From Clostridiaceae bacterium (GTDB lineage Bacteria > Bacillota > Clostridia > Oscillospirales > Acutalibacteraceae), in contig CAJGDU010000012.1 of the NCBI GenBank assembly GCA_904502175.1, forward strand, positions 1 through 17,439: a stretch of DNA of 17,439 nucleotides. The letters are read 5' to 3'. How positions within the stretch are numbered: the first letter of the stretch is position 1; each line of letters starts with the position of its first letter. The notes below the pieces were generated by a model, which ran no database searches, had not been told where the DNA came from, and was given only the letters and a program-made list of their open reading frames with translations. The position numbers and the translations under genes are program-made. Positions 1 to 6,569 of this stretch are shown one piece after another.

Positions 1-54
1 AGCGCCACCTTGCCAAGGTGGAGGTAGCGGGTTCGAGCCCCGTAATCCGCTCCA
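1..54 (+). tRNA. tRNA-Gly (GCC), 3' portion, cut by window edge
   Basis: The window opens inside a tRNA. A 5-bp anticodon stem (5-9 with 17-21) encloses the loop TTGCCAA, with anticodon GCC at 12-14, which reads glycine codons. A variable loop, a T arm containing GTTCGAG, the 3' acceptor strand and an encoded CCA (52-54) follow. The D arm and the 5' acceptor strand lie upstream of the window. A T-rich run (55-62) separates it from the next tRNA, so the two are probably co-transcribed. Confidence 0.93.
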
Positions 55-65
55 TTTTTTTATTT

Positions 66-140
<75 letters not shown>

Positions 141-148
141 CAAAAAGG

Positions 149-176
149 AGTCCAGCATGGAAATGCTGGACTTTTT
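149..176 (+). terminator. Intrinsic terminator of the tRNA unit
   Basis: A perfect stem AGTCCAGCAT (149-158) pairs with ATGCTGGACT (163-172) around a GGAA tetraloop, followed by a T run (172-176). It lies directly after the tRNA-Cys CCA end, so it most likely ends the tRNA transcript. Confidence 0.9.
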
Positions 177-186
177 CGTTTATAAT
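158..186 (+). promoter_or_regulatory. Probable sigma-70 type promoter of the MoeB-like gene
   Basis: A perfect -10 box TATAAT (181-186) lies 17 bp downstream of TGGAAA (158-163), a 4/6 match to the -35 consensus. The -35 element sits inside the tRNA terminator stem, so the inferred start near 193 is beyond the hairpin. A strong Shine-Dalgarno AGGAGG (203-208) lies 7 nt before the ATG at 216. Confidence 0.6.
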
Positions 187-215
187 GAAGGCGCAAAGCG
201 AAAGGAGGCGGACCC

Positions 216-1028
216 ATGGCGCTCACAGACGCGCAGCTCGAACGCTATTCGAGACATCTCATTCTAAAACAGGTCGGCGTGAAGGGACAGAAGAAACTCC
301 TCGCGTCGAAAGTCCTCGTCATCGGCGCGGGCGGACTCGGCTGTCCGGTCCTCCTGTATCTCGCGGCGGCCGGGGTCGGCACCATCGGCATCGCGGACGG
401 CGATGTGGTCTCTCTGTCCAATCTGCAGCGGCAGGTCCTCTACACGACGGACGAGGTGGGGCAGCCCAAGGTGGAGTGCGCGAAGCGCCGTCTCTCTGCC
501 ATGAACCCCGACGTCACCTTTGAGACCTACGAAGAATACCTGACGCCCGAGAACATCCTGGACGTCATAGCGCCCTACGACATCGTCGTGGACTGCGTCG
601 ACTCGTTCGCGGCCAAGTACCTCATCAACGACGCCTGCGTCATGGCGAAGAAACCTTTTGTCCACGGCGGCATCCTCGGGTTTTCCGGTCAGGCTCTGAC
701 GGTCCTGCCCCCGGAAACGGCCTGTTTCCGCTGTTTCTTCCGCGACCCGCCCCCCAAAGAGGTGGCGCCCACCTGCGCGGAGGCCGGTGTCATCGGCGTC
801 ATTCCGGGGCTCCTCGGCAGCATCCAGGCCACCGAGGTCATCAAGTATCTGACCGGCGTCGGCTCCCTGCTGACCAACACGCTGCTGGTGGTCCACGCGG
901 ACGACATGGAGTTCGCCCGTCTGGAACTGCCGGAAAAGGATGAGACCTGCCCGGTCTGCGGCAGGACTCCCACCATCACGACACTGCGGATGGAAGAGGA
1001 GGAGGCCTGCGAAGTCAAAGGCCGGTAA
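216..1028 (+). CDS. moeB: MoeB/ThiF/HesA-family ubiquitin-like-protein adenylyltransferase
   Basis: A 270-residue E1-like enzyme. The family adenylates the C-terminal Gly-Gly of MoaD or ThiS so that it can receive sulfur for molybdopterin or thiamin synthesis. Visible features are the nucleotide-binding GAGGLG (37-42), DGD (61-63) followed by SNLQRQ with Asn69 and Arg72, two CxxC zinc pairs (Cys170/Cys173 and Cys245/Cys248), and a Cys at 187 where E. coli MoeB also has a conserved Cys. It has no rhodanese domain, and its length is close to E. coli MoeB. An AOR gene and a MoaD-like gene lie just downstream, which makes cofactor synthesis for a tungsten or molybdenum enzyme the likely role (inference). 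ThiF-like thiamin function or HesA-like function cannot be excluded. It has its own promoter and terminator. The start is set by AGGAGG at 203-208. Confidence 0.88.
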   Translation: MALTDAQLERYSRHLILKQVGVKGQKKLLASKVLVIGAGGLGCPVLLYLAAAGVGTIGIADGDVVSLSNLQRQVLYTTDEVGQPKVECAKRRLSAMNPDVTFETYEEYLTPENILDVIAPYDIVVDCVDSFAAKYLINDACVMAKKPFVHGGILGFSGQALTVLPPETACFRCFFRDPPPKEVAPTCAEAGVIGVIPGLLGSIQATEVIKYLTGVGSLLTNTLLVVHADDMEFARLELPEKDETCPVCGRTPTITTLRMEEEEACEVKGR

Positions 1029-1056
1029 CATCTGTACTACACATAAAACAATTTGA

Positions 1057-1108
1057 AGCGATCCTGTCTAGTTATTCTTAACACTTATTAAGACAGGATT
1101 GCTTTTTT
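1057..1108 (+). terminator. Intrinsic terminator after the MoeB-like gene
   Basis: A 13-bp stem pairs 1057-1069 with 1091-1103 (one G-T wobble) around an AT-rich 21-nt loop and is followed by six T (1103-1108). It starts 28 bp after the stop codon, so the MoeB-like gene is probably transcribed as its own unit, with the AOR operon starting separately. Confidence 0.85.
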
Positions 1109-1127
1109 GTACGCTCCTTGCTATGAT
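1099..1127 (+). promoter_or_regulatory. Probable promoter of the AOR operon
   Basis: A -10 box TATGAT (1122-1127, 5/6 match) is spaced 17 bp from TTGCTT (1099-1104, 3/6 match). The weak -35 box lies in the right arm and T tract of the preceding terminator. The predicted start near 1134 would give a leader of about 90 nt ahead of the AOR start codon. Confidence 0.45.
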
Positions 1128-1150
1128 TAAGCTTAGGTTAAGAAACAAAG

Positions 1151-1177
1151 CCCGTCTGTGGTGGACGGGAGTTTTTT
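1151..1177 (+). terminator. Terminator-like hairpin in the AOR leader (candidate attenuator)
   Basis: CCCGTC (1151-1156) pairs with GACGGG (1164-1169) around a 7-nt loop, then A-G and six T (1172-1177). This has the form of a short intrinsic terminator. It lies between the inferred AOR promoter and the AOR start codon, so it could act as an attenuator. Alternatively it is a second, tandem terminator for the MoeB-like gene, if the true AOR promoter lies further downstream; no better promoter was seen there. Confidence 0.55.
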
Positions 1178-1186
1178 CCACGTACG

Positions 1187-1222
1187 CATGATGAAAGAAA
1201 AAGTATCATGAGGGAGATGATA
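1187..1222 (+). promoter_or_regulatory. Two alternative hairpins around the AOR ribosome binding site
   Basis: TATCAT (1204-1209) pairs perfectly with ATGATA (1217-1222), displaying the Shine-Dalgarno AGGGAG (1211-1216) in a 7-nt loop. The overlapping ATCATG (1205-1210) can instead pair with CATGAT (1187-1192), which frees the downstream strand. The two structures exclude each other, so they could form a translation switch. The stems are short (6 bp) and AT-rich; their function is inferred only. Confidence 0.35.
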
Positions 1223-1224
1223 AC

Positions 1225-3156
1225 ATGACCAATTATGGTGCCTACATGGGTAAAGTCCTGATGATCGACCTGAACACCAGGACCCTCTCCGAATACCCAT
1301 GGACGGACGATGACCGGCGCCGTACCGTCGGCGGAAAGATCATGGCGGGAGACATCCTGCTCAAGCATGTCCGCCCCGGCATGACCGCCTTCGATGAGGA
1401 CAACTGGATCGTCATCACCACCGGCCCCCTGACCGGTACGGGTTCGCCCAGCACCTCCCGTTTCAACATCTCGACCATTTCTCCGCAGACGGGGCTCATC
1501 ACCTCGTCCAACAGCGGCGGCGACTTCGGTCTCATGCTGAAACGCTGCGGCTATGACGGCTGCATCATTACCGGCAAGTCTGAGACGCCGGTCCACATTG
1601 AAATCTCTGAGGACGAAGTCCTCTTCCACGACGCCTCCGAGCTGTGGGGCCTCGAAGTCACGCCCACCCAGGAGGCCCTGCCGAAAGGCCACGGCGCCAA
1701 CCTGGTCATCGGCCCCGCCGGTGAGAACAAGGTCCTCTATGCCGCGGTCATGTCCGGCGAGCGCGCCCACGGGCGCGGCGGCGTCGGTGCCGTCTTCGGC
1801 GACAAGAAGATCAAGGCGATCACCGCCAAGGGCTTCAAACATCCGGAAATCAAAGATGAAGAAGGTTTCCGCGCACTGAATCGCAAATGGTCCCGCACCC
1901 TGCGGAACCACGCTCTGACTGGCCGCCAGGTGCCTCAGCTTGGAACGGCCGGTCTTGTCACGCCCATGCAGGCCCGCAACATCCTTGCCACCAAGAACTT
2001 CACCCGCGGCCAGTTCGACGGCTTCGACAAAGTCTCCGGCGAGACCCTCGCCGAGACCCGTCTGCTCCGCAACTCCGGCTGTACCACCTGTGTCATCCAG
2101 TGTACCCGCCGCTGCGAAGTCGAGGGGAAGGACGTCAAGGGCCCCGAACTGGAGATCCTCGGCCTCATGGGTCCGAACATCCTCAACGATGACCTCGACG
2201 CCATCATCCGCTGGAACTACCTCATCGACGAGATGGGCATGGATACCATCTCCACGGCCGGCACCGTCGCCTTCGCCATGGAACTCACGGAAAGAGGCAT
2301 GTGGGACAGCGGTCTCCACTTCGGCTCGACCGAAGGGGTGGACCAGATGATCCGCGACATCGCGCACCGGGAAGGCAAGGGCGATGAACTGGCGAACGGC
2401 TCCAAGCGCATGGCCGAGAAGTTCGGCGGCATGGAGTTCGCCATCCAGGCGAAGGGCATGGAGCTCTCCGCCTATGAGCCCCGCGCCACCTTCGGCCAGG
2501 GCCTCGGCTACGCGGTCTCCAACCGCGGCGGCTGCCACCTGAACGCCGGCTACCTGGTTTTCGCGGAAGGCCTCGGCCTCGATGTCAACGGCCTCCGTCC
2601 CCTCGGCAAAGGCCAGCTGGCCATCACCTTCCAGAACCTCATGGAAGCCATCTCCGCGGCGGGCGCCTGCCTGTTCACGAGTTACGCGGTCTTCCCGAGC
2701 TTCCTGTTCGACCGTCCCAACCATCCCATCACCAAGGTCGTCAACTGGGTCATGCCTTACCTGGCACCCATCCTGTTTGTCGTCAACCTCATCTACCCGG
2801 TCCTTCAGCTTCAGGCGCCGTTCCTGGTGCCCCATTCGGCGGCGGTCGAAAAGGCCTCCGGCATGAAGCTGAAAGTGGGCGACTTCCTGGTCGTCGGCGA
2901 CCGCGGCTGGAATACCGAGCGCGCCGCCAACATCATCCTCGGCCAGAAGCCCGGCGACGACGCGCTGCCGAAACGTCTGACCGACGAGAAGCAGATCCCC
3001 GGCACCGGCCTGGCCGTCCCGCTGAAACCCATGCTGCGCGCATTCTATGCCAACCGCGGCTGGATCAACGGCGTTCCCACCATGCTGAAACTCAAAACGC
3101 TCGGCATCAAAGTGCCGAAGGGGACCGAAAATCTCTTCCCGGGAGGTATCTTCTAA
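1225..3156 (+). CDS. Aldehyde ferredoxin oxidoreductase (AOR) family tungsten/molybdenum enzyme
   Basis: A 643-residue catalytic subunit of the AOR family. The family holds a tungsten (rarely molybdenum) bis-pterin cofactor and one [4Fe-4S] cluster, and typically oxidises aldehydes to carboxylates using ferredoxin. The N-terminal AOR domain includes GGKIMAGDILL, SGGDFG and ARGG-like RAHGRGGVG. Cluster ligands are visible as C286-x2-C289-x3-C293 plus Cys482 in a GACLF context, matching the spacing of Pyrococcus AOR. GPELEILG and SNRGGCH (His438) correspond to conserved active-site regions. An odd feature is a strongly hydrophobic stretch at about 505-536 directly after the fourth cluster ligand, which I do not expect in soluble archaeal AORs. 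No signal peptide is seen, so the protein is probably cytoplasmic or membrane-associated. It is first in an operon with a MoaD-like protein (1-nt overlap) and a four-cluster ferredoxin. The exact substrate is unknown. AGGGAG (1211-1216) sets the start. Confidence 0.93.
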   Translation: MTNYGAYMGKVLMIDLNTRTLSEYPWTDDDRRRTVGGKIMAGDILLKHVRPGMTAFDEDNWIVITTGPLTGTGSPSTSRFNISTISPQTGLITSSNSGGDFGLMLKRCGYDGCIITGKSETPVHIEISEDEVLFHDASELWGLEVTPTQEALPKGHGANLVIGPAGENKVLYAAVMSGERAHGRGGVGAVFGDKKIKAITAKGFKHPEIKDEEGFRALNRKWSRTLRNHALTGRQVPQLGTAGLVTPMQARNILATKNFTRGQFDGFDKVSGETLAETRLLRNSGCTTCVIQCTRRCEVEGKDVKGPELEILGLMGPNILNDDLDAIIRWNYLIDEMGMDTISTAGTVAFAMELTERGMWDSGLHFGSTEGVDQMIRDIAHREGKGDELANGSKRMAEKFGGMEFAIQAKGMELSAYEPRATFGQGLGYAVSNRGGCHLNAGYLVFAEGLGLDVNGLRPLGKGQLAITFQNLMEAISAAGACLFTSYAVFPSFLFDRPNHPITKVVNWVMPYLAPILFVVNLIYPVLQLQAPFLVPHSAAVEKASGMKLKVGDFLVVGDRGWNTERAANIILGQKPGDDALPKRLTDEKQIPGTGLAVPLKPMLRAFYANRGWINGVPTMLKLKTLGIKVPKGTENLFPGGIF

Positions 3157-3404
3157 TGGCAAAAGTGACTGTTCAAGTATTTGGCGTCTACCGGGTCGAC
3201 TCCGGCGTCAAGGAGTACATCGCCGAGGCCAATGTGGTCAACGATGTGTTCACCAGCCTCAACTATCTCAGTAAAGTCCCGGACTCCAACATCAACTTCA
3301 ACAACGCGGCGGTCTTCGTCAACAACAAGAAGTGTTCCAACAAAAAAATGAGAGTCAAAGACGGCGACGTGGTCTGGATCATGTCTCCCGCCGGCGGCGG
3401 TTAA
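3156..3404 (+). CDS. MoaD/ThiS-type ubiquitin-fold sulfur carrier protein
   Basis: An 82-residue protein with the MoaD pattern: a beta-grasp-length sequence, a late VKDGDVVWIM segment and a flexible C-terminus ending SPAGGG. In this family the terminal Gly-Gly is adenylated by a MoeB/ThiF enzyme and converted to a thiocarboxylate that donates sulfur to pterin. Such an enzyme lies upstream at 216-1028. The ATG shares its A with the AOR stop codon (TAATG), with Shine-Dalgarno GGGAGG at 3141-3146, so translation is probably coupled to AOR. This position suggests a dedicated carrier for the AOR cofactor. The ending has three glycines rather than the usual two, so either the last residue is tolerated or it is trimmed. 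A ThiS-like role is possible but less consistent with the context. Confidence 0.82.
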   Translation: MAKVTVQVFGVYRVDSGVKEYIAEANVVNDVFTSLNYLSKVPDSNINFNNAAVFVNNKKCSNKKMRVKDGDVVWIMSPAGGG

Positions 3405-3422
3405 GAGAGGGAGGATACCGTT

Positions 3423-3824
3423 ATGGCACATGTCATTCAAAAACAATACTGTTTCGGATGCGGCGCCTGCGCGTTCGCATGTCCGTTCGACGTCCCGGTC
3501 TATGACCTGGACTCCAATACCTACAGCATCCCGAAAGAAAAATGTGTGGACTGCGGCCAGTGCCGGGACATCTGCCCCGGATCTGCCATCGTTCCCGGCG
3601 AGGACTCCAAACAGGTCCTTTCCATCTGCATCGACGAGGAGGCCTGCATCGGCTGCTCGCTGTGCGCCCGCAACTGTCCCGCGAACGCCATCACCGGCGA
3701 GGTCAAGAAGCCCTTCACCATCCATGAAGACAAATGCATCAAATGCGGCTTCTGCCTGACCAAGTGCAGAAAGGACGCCATCCGCGCCACCTTCTCCACG
3801 GTCTACGCGCCTCCGGTCATCTGA
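3423..3824 (+). CDS. Polyferredoxin with four [4Fe-4S] motifs, AOR electron-transfer subunit
   Basis: A 133-residue protein with four complete CxxCxxCxxxC motifs, at Cys10-20, 41-51, 75-85 and 105-115, which can bind four [4Fe-4S] clusters. The first three end in Cys-Pro and the last in Cys-Arg. It resembles the small iron-sulfur subunits of multi-subunit bacterial AOR/WOR-type enzymes (AorA- or WorS-like, from general knowledge). It most likely takes electrons from the AOR subunit and passes them to a ferredoxin- or NAD-linked partner that is not in the window. No AorC-type flavin subunit follows. It lies 18 nt after the MoaD-like gene with a strong GAGGGAGG (3407-3414). A hairpin terminator follows, so it closes the operon. 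Confidence 0.9.
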   Translation: MAHVIQKQYCFGCGACAFACPFDVPVYDLDSNTYSIPKEKCVDCGQCRDICPGSAIVPGEDSKQVLSICIDEEACIGCSLCARNCPANAITGEVKKPFTIHEDKCIKCGFCLTKCRKDAIRATFSTVYAPPVI

Positions 3825-3839
3825 TTTCTTCCGGTCGAG

Positions 3840-3868
3840 TTGAAAAAGAACCATCGAACGTTTAAGAT
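3840..3868 (+). promoter_or_regulatory. Probable copA promoter inside the terminator region
   Basis: TTGAAA (3840-3845, 5/6 match) and TAAGAT (3863-3868, 4/6 match) are spaced by 17 bp. The -10 box lies in the left arm of the long inverted repeat at 3851-3893, so that repeat could serve both as the terminator of the upstream operon and as an operator for copA. Its sequence does not match the CopY TACAnnTGTA box or the G/C-rich CsoR operator as I know them. Confidence 0.45.
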
Positions 3869-3898
3869 AGTATCGTCTTAAACTGTTCGATGGTTTTT
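3849..3898 (+). terminator. Long-stem terminator of the AOR operon, possible copA operator
   Basis: CCATCGAAC (3851-3859) pairs with GTTCGATGG (3885-3893), and GTTTAAGA (3860-3867) pairs with TCTTAAAC (3876-3883). One T (3884) is bulged and the loop is 8 nt. Five T follow (3894-3898), and an A-rich run precedes the stem, so it could work in both directions. It lies 24 bp after the ferredoxin stop codon. Confidence 0.85.
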
Positions 3899-3926
3899 AT
3901 TATTTGAAAGGGAGAAAGAGGCAGCA

Positions 3927-6458
3927 ATGCATCAGTATACGGTTTCCGGCATGAGCTGTGCCGCGTGCGTCGACAGAGTGGAAAAGGCGGTGGAGGCAGT
4001 TCCCGGGGTGGAGTCTGTCTCCGTCTCCCTGCTCACCAACTCCATGGCGGTCGAGGGCACACCGGACCCGAAAACAATCGAAAAGGCTGTCAGAGACGCC
4101 GGCTACGGGGCGAAACCCCTGGGCGGCGCATCTTCCGATGTGGCATCGAACAACAGCACCATCGCGGAAACGGAGGAACTGCTGAAGGACACCGAGACCC
4201 CGAAACTCCTCCGCCGGCTCCTCTGGTCGGTGGTGTTCACCCTGGTCCTCATGTATTTCTCCATGGGCCACATGCTCTGGAACTGGCCGGTCCCGAAGGC
4301 CATCGCGAACTGTGTCGGCATCGGCATCGTCGAAATGCTTCTGGCGCTGGTCGTCATGTTCCTCAACCGCAGGTTTTTCATCAGCGGCTTCAACAGCCTC
4401 GTGCACAGAGCGCCGAACATGGATGCCCTCGTGGCGCTCGGCTCCGGCGCTTCCTTCCTCTACAGCCTGTACGCCCTGTTCAAGGCGGGCAGCCTCATGG
4501 CCGCCGAAGGGGCGGAGGCCTCCATGGCCATGATGGACAGCTACTACTTCGAGTCCGCCGCCATGATCCTCACCCTCATCACCGTGGGCAAGGTGCTGGA
4601 GGCGAAGTCCAAGGGCCGCACGACAGACGCCCTGAAGAGCCTTTTGCAGCTCTCCCCGAAGACCGCCACGCTCCTGCGGGACGGGGAAGAGGTCTCGGTC
4701 GGCATCGAAGAAGTGTCCGTGGGCGATGTATTCGTCGTCCGACCGGGGGAGAACATCCCGGTGGACGGCTTTGTCCTGGAAGGCGCCAGCGCTGTCAACG
4801 AGTCGGCCCTCACCGGCGAGAGCATCCCCGTGGACAAGGCGGAGGGAGACACGGTCTCCGCCGCCACCGTCAACCAGTCCGGTCACCTGACCTGCAAGGC
4901 CACCCGGGTGGGCAACGATACCACCCTGTCTCAAATCATCAAGACTGTTTCTGACGCGGCGGCCACCAAGGCGCCGGTCGCGAAAACGGCGGACCAGATC
5001 TCCGGCATCTTCGTGCCCATGGTCCTCGTCATCGCCCTCGCGGTCTTCTTTGCCTGGATGATCGCCGGCGGCGGGACGGAATACTCCCTGACCCGGGCCA
5101 TCGCGGTCCTGGTCATCAGCTGCCCCTGCGCACTGGGGCTGGCCACGCCGGTCGCCATCATGGTCGGCAACGGCCTCGGCGCAAAGAACGGCATCCTGTT
5201 CAAAACGGCGGAAAGCCTGGAGACCGCCGGCAAGGTCGGCGCCGTGGCGCTGGACAAGACCGGCACCCTCACAAAGGGCGAACCCGCCGTCACCGACGTG
5301 GTCCCCATGAGGGGCGTCGACCCGGACGACCTGCTCACAAAGGCGTTCTCCCTCGAACAGAAAAGTGAACACCCGCTGGCGAAAGCCATCGTGGATTACT
5401 GCAAAGAAGAAGGCCTCTCCGCACAGGATGTGACCGGCTTTGAGGCGCTGCCCGGCAACGGCCTGAAAGCCGCGCTCGACGGCGCCGTCCTGCAGGGCGG
5501 CAGCGGCTCCTATATCGCGTCCATCGCCGAAGTGCCCGAAAAACTCGGGCGGATGGCAGCCATCCTTTCCGAAGAAGGAAAGACTCCGCTGTACTTCGCG
5601 GAGGACGGGGCGCTCCTGGGGCTCATCGCCGTGGCCGATGTCCTGAAGGAAGACAGCCCGGAAGCCGTCCGGGAACTGCAGGCCCAGGGACTGAAAGTCT
5701 GCATGCTGACCGGTGACAACGAACTGACCGCCGGGGCCATCGGCAAACAGGCCGGGGTCGACGAAGTCGTGGCGGGCGTCCTGCCGGAGGGCAAGGCCGA
5801 CGTCGTCAGGGAACTGCAGAAGAAATACGGCAAAGTCGCCATGGTGGGGGACGGCATCAACGATGCCCCCGCCCTGACCGTCGCGGACACCGGCATTGCC
5901 ATCGGCGCCGGTACCGACGTCGCCATCGACGCCGCCGACGTGGTCCTCATGAACAGCACGCTGAAGGATGTGCCGGCCGCCATCCGGCTGTCCCGTCAGA
6001 CGCTTCTCAATATCAAGGAGAACCTGTTCTGGGCCTTCATTTACAATCTCGTATGCATCCCCCTCGCGGCGGGCTGGTACAACGCGGTCTTCGGGGTCCA
6101 CTGGTCCCTGAGCCCCATGGTGGCGGCGGCCGCCATGAGTCTGTCCAGCTTCTGCGTCTGTATGAACGCGTTGCGGCTCAACCTGTTCGATGTCCACAGC
6201 GCGAAACGGGATAACAACATAGCAAACCGCTCCAGCAGAAAGGAACAAACGACCATGGAAAGAACCATTCAAGTCGAAGGCATGATGTGTGAACACTGTG
6301 AGGCCCGGGTCAGAGAGGCCCTCGAGGGCGTCCGCAAAGTCGAGTCCGCCGTGCCGGACCACACCGCGGGTACCGTCGTGCTGCGGCTCTCCGGAGACGT
6401 GAAAGAGGAAAAACTGAAAAAAGCGGTGGAAGAGGCCGGTTACAAGTATCTCGGCTGA
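3927..6458 (+). CDS. copA: Cu+-exporting P1B-type ATPase CopA with C-terminal CopZ-like domain
   Basis: An 843-residue copper-efflux ATPase of the inner membrane. An N-terminal heavy-metal-associated (HMA) domain carries GMSCAAC (Cys11, Cys14). The core has TGE (296-298), the membrane metal site CPC (399-401), phosphorylated Asp443 in DKTGT, HP (482-483) and GDGIND (641-646). The Cu+ subgroup markers YN (706-707) in TM7 and MSLSS (737-741) in TM8 are present. After a polar linker (about 758-776) comes a second HMA domain with MxCxxC (Met787, Cys788, Cys791), which resembles free CopZ chaperones. CopZ-like domains are usually N-terminal or separate genes, so a C-terminal fusion is notable. An internal ribosome binding site and ATG occur at the junction. 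The gene is monocistronic between two terminators. Start: ATG 3927, with AGAGG (3917-3921) or AAAGGGAG (3907-3914) upstream. Confidence 0.96.
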   Translation: MHQYTVSGMSCAACVDRVEKAVEAVPGVESVSVSLLTNSMAVEGTPDPKTIEKAVRDAGYGAKPLGGASSDVASNNSTIAETEELLKDTETPKLLRRLLWSVVFTLVLMYFSMGHMLWNWPVPKAIANCVGIGIVEMLLALVVMFLNRRFFISGFNSLVHRAPNMDALVALGSGASFLYSLYALFKAGSLMAAEGAEASMAMMDSYYFESAAMILTLITVGKVLEAKSKGRTTDALKSLLQLSPKTATLLRDGEEVSVGIEEVSVGDVFVVRPGENIPVDGFVLEGASAVNESALTGESIPVDKAEGDTVSAATVNQSGHLTCKATRVGNDTTLSQIIKTVSDAAATKAPVAKTADQISGIFVPMVLVIALAVFFAWMIAGGGTEYSLTRAIAVLVISCPCALGLATPVAIMVGNGLGAKNGILFKTAESLETAGKVGAVALDKTGTLTKGEPAVTDVVPMRGVDPDDLLTKAFSLEQKSEHPLAKAIVDYCKEEGLSAQDVTGFEALPGNGLKAALDGAVLQGGSGSYIASIAEVPEKLGRMAAILSEEGKTPLYFAEDGALLGLIAVADVLKEDSPEAVRELQAQGLKVCMLTGDNELTAGAIGKQAGVDEVVAGVLPEGKADVVRELQKKYGKVAMVGDGINDAPALTVADTGIAIGAGTDVAIDAADVVLMNSTLKDVPAAIRLSRQTLLNIKENLFWAFIYNLVCIPLAAGWYNAVFGVHWSLSPMVAAAAMSLSSFCVCMNALRLNLFDVHSAKRDNNIANRSSRKEQTTMERTIQVEGMMCEHCEARVREALEGVRKVESAVPDHTAGTVVLRLSGDVKEEKLKKAVEEAGYKYLG
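6238..6458 (+). other. copZ: Possible internal translation start giving free CopZ (67 aa)
   Basis: Within copA, AAAGGA (6238-6243) precedes an in-frame ATG at 6255 by 11 nt. Starting there would yield residues 777-843, a 67-residue protein that is a complete MxCxxC HMA domain of normal CopZ length. The arrangement looks like a separate copZ gene that lost the copA stop codon, or a dual-product gene. Two products from one copper ATPase gene are known in E. coli, through programmed frameshifting in copA. Internal initiation here is inferred from the signal only. Confidence 0.4.
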
Positions 6459-6480
6459 CCGCTCCCAAGTGAAGAGAAAA

Positions 6481-6522
6481 AGCCCGGACGTTCCGAAATG
6501 GAAGGTCCGGGCCTCTTTTTTT
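6481..6522 (+). terminator. Intrinsic terminator after copA
   Basis: GCCCGGAC (6482-6489) pairs perfectly with GTCCGGGC (6505-6512). Past a G-G mismatch, an inner TTCC/GGAA stem (6491-6494 with 6500-6503) continues it. A run of T follows (6516-6522). It starts 23 bp after the copA stop codon. Confidence 0.92.
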
Positions 6523-6523
6523 A

Positions 6524-6532
6524 TGTTATACT
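6524..6532 (+). promoter_or_regulatory. Extended -10 promoter of the DUF58 gene cluster
   Basis: TGTTATACT (6524-6532) is an extended -10 element: TG, one base, then TATACT, a 5/6 match to TATAAT. No convincing -35 box exists, because that position falls in the copA terminator stem; this is compatible with an extended -10 promoter. The predicted start near 6539 lies just past the terminator. It probably drives the DUF58, transglutaminase and MoxR genes. Confidence 0.5.
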
Positions 6533-6569
6533 GAGGAAGATAATGATTAACAAAAAGGAGGGGAAGACC

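Noticed and set aside
1029..1224. Moco/tungsten-cofactor riboswitch before the AOR gene
   Set aside because: The leader after the inferred start is about 90 nt, and I could not see the conserved core of the Moco motif. Only small hairpins are supportable.
1138..3162. A 674-codon antisense frame opposite the AOR gene
   Set aside because: Same codon-bias artefact: no ribosome binding site and no domain, and it covers almost exactly the AOR gene.
6498..6569. Upstream extension of the DUF58 gene to ATG 6498
   Set aside because: That start lies in the loop of the copA terminator and lacks a ribosome binding site; ATG 6570 has GGAGG at correct spacing.
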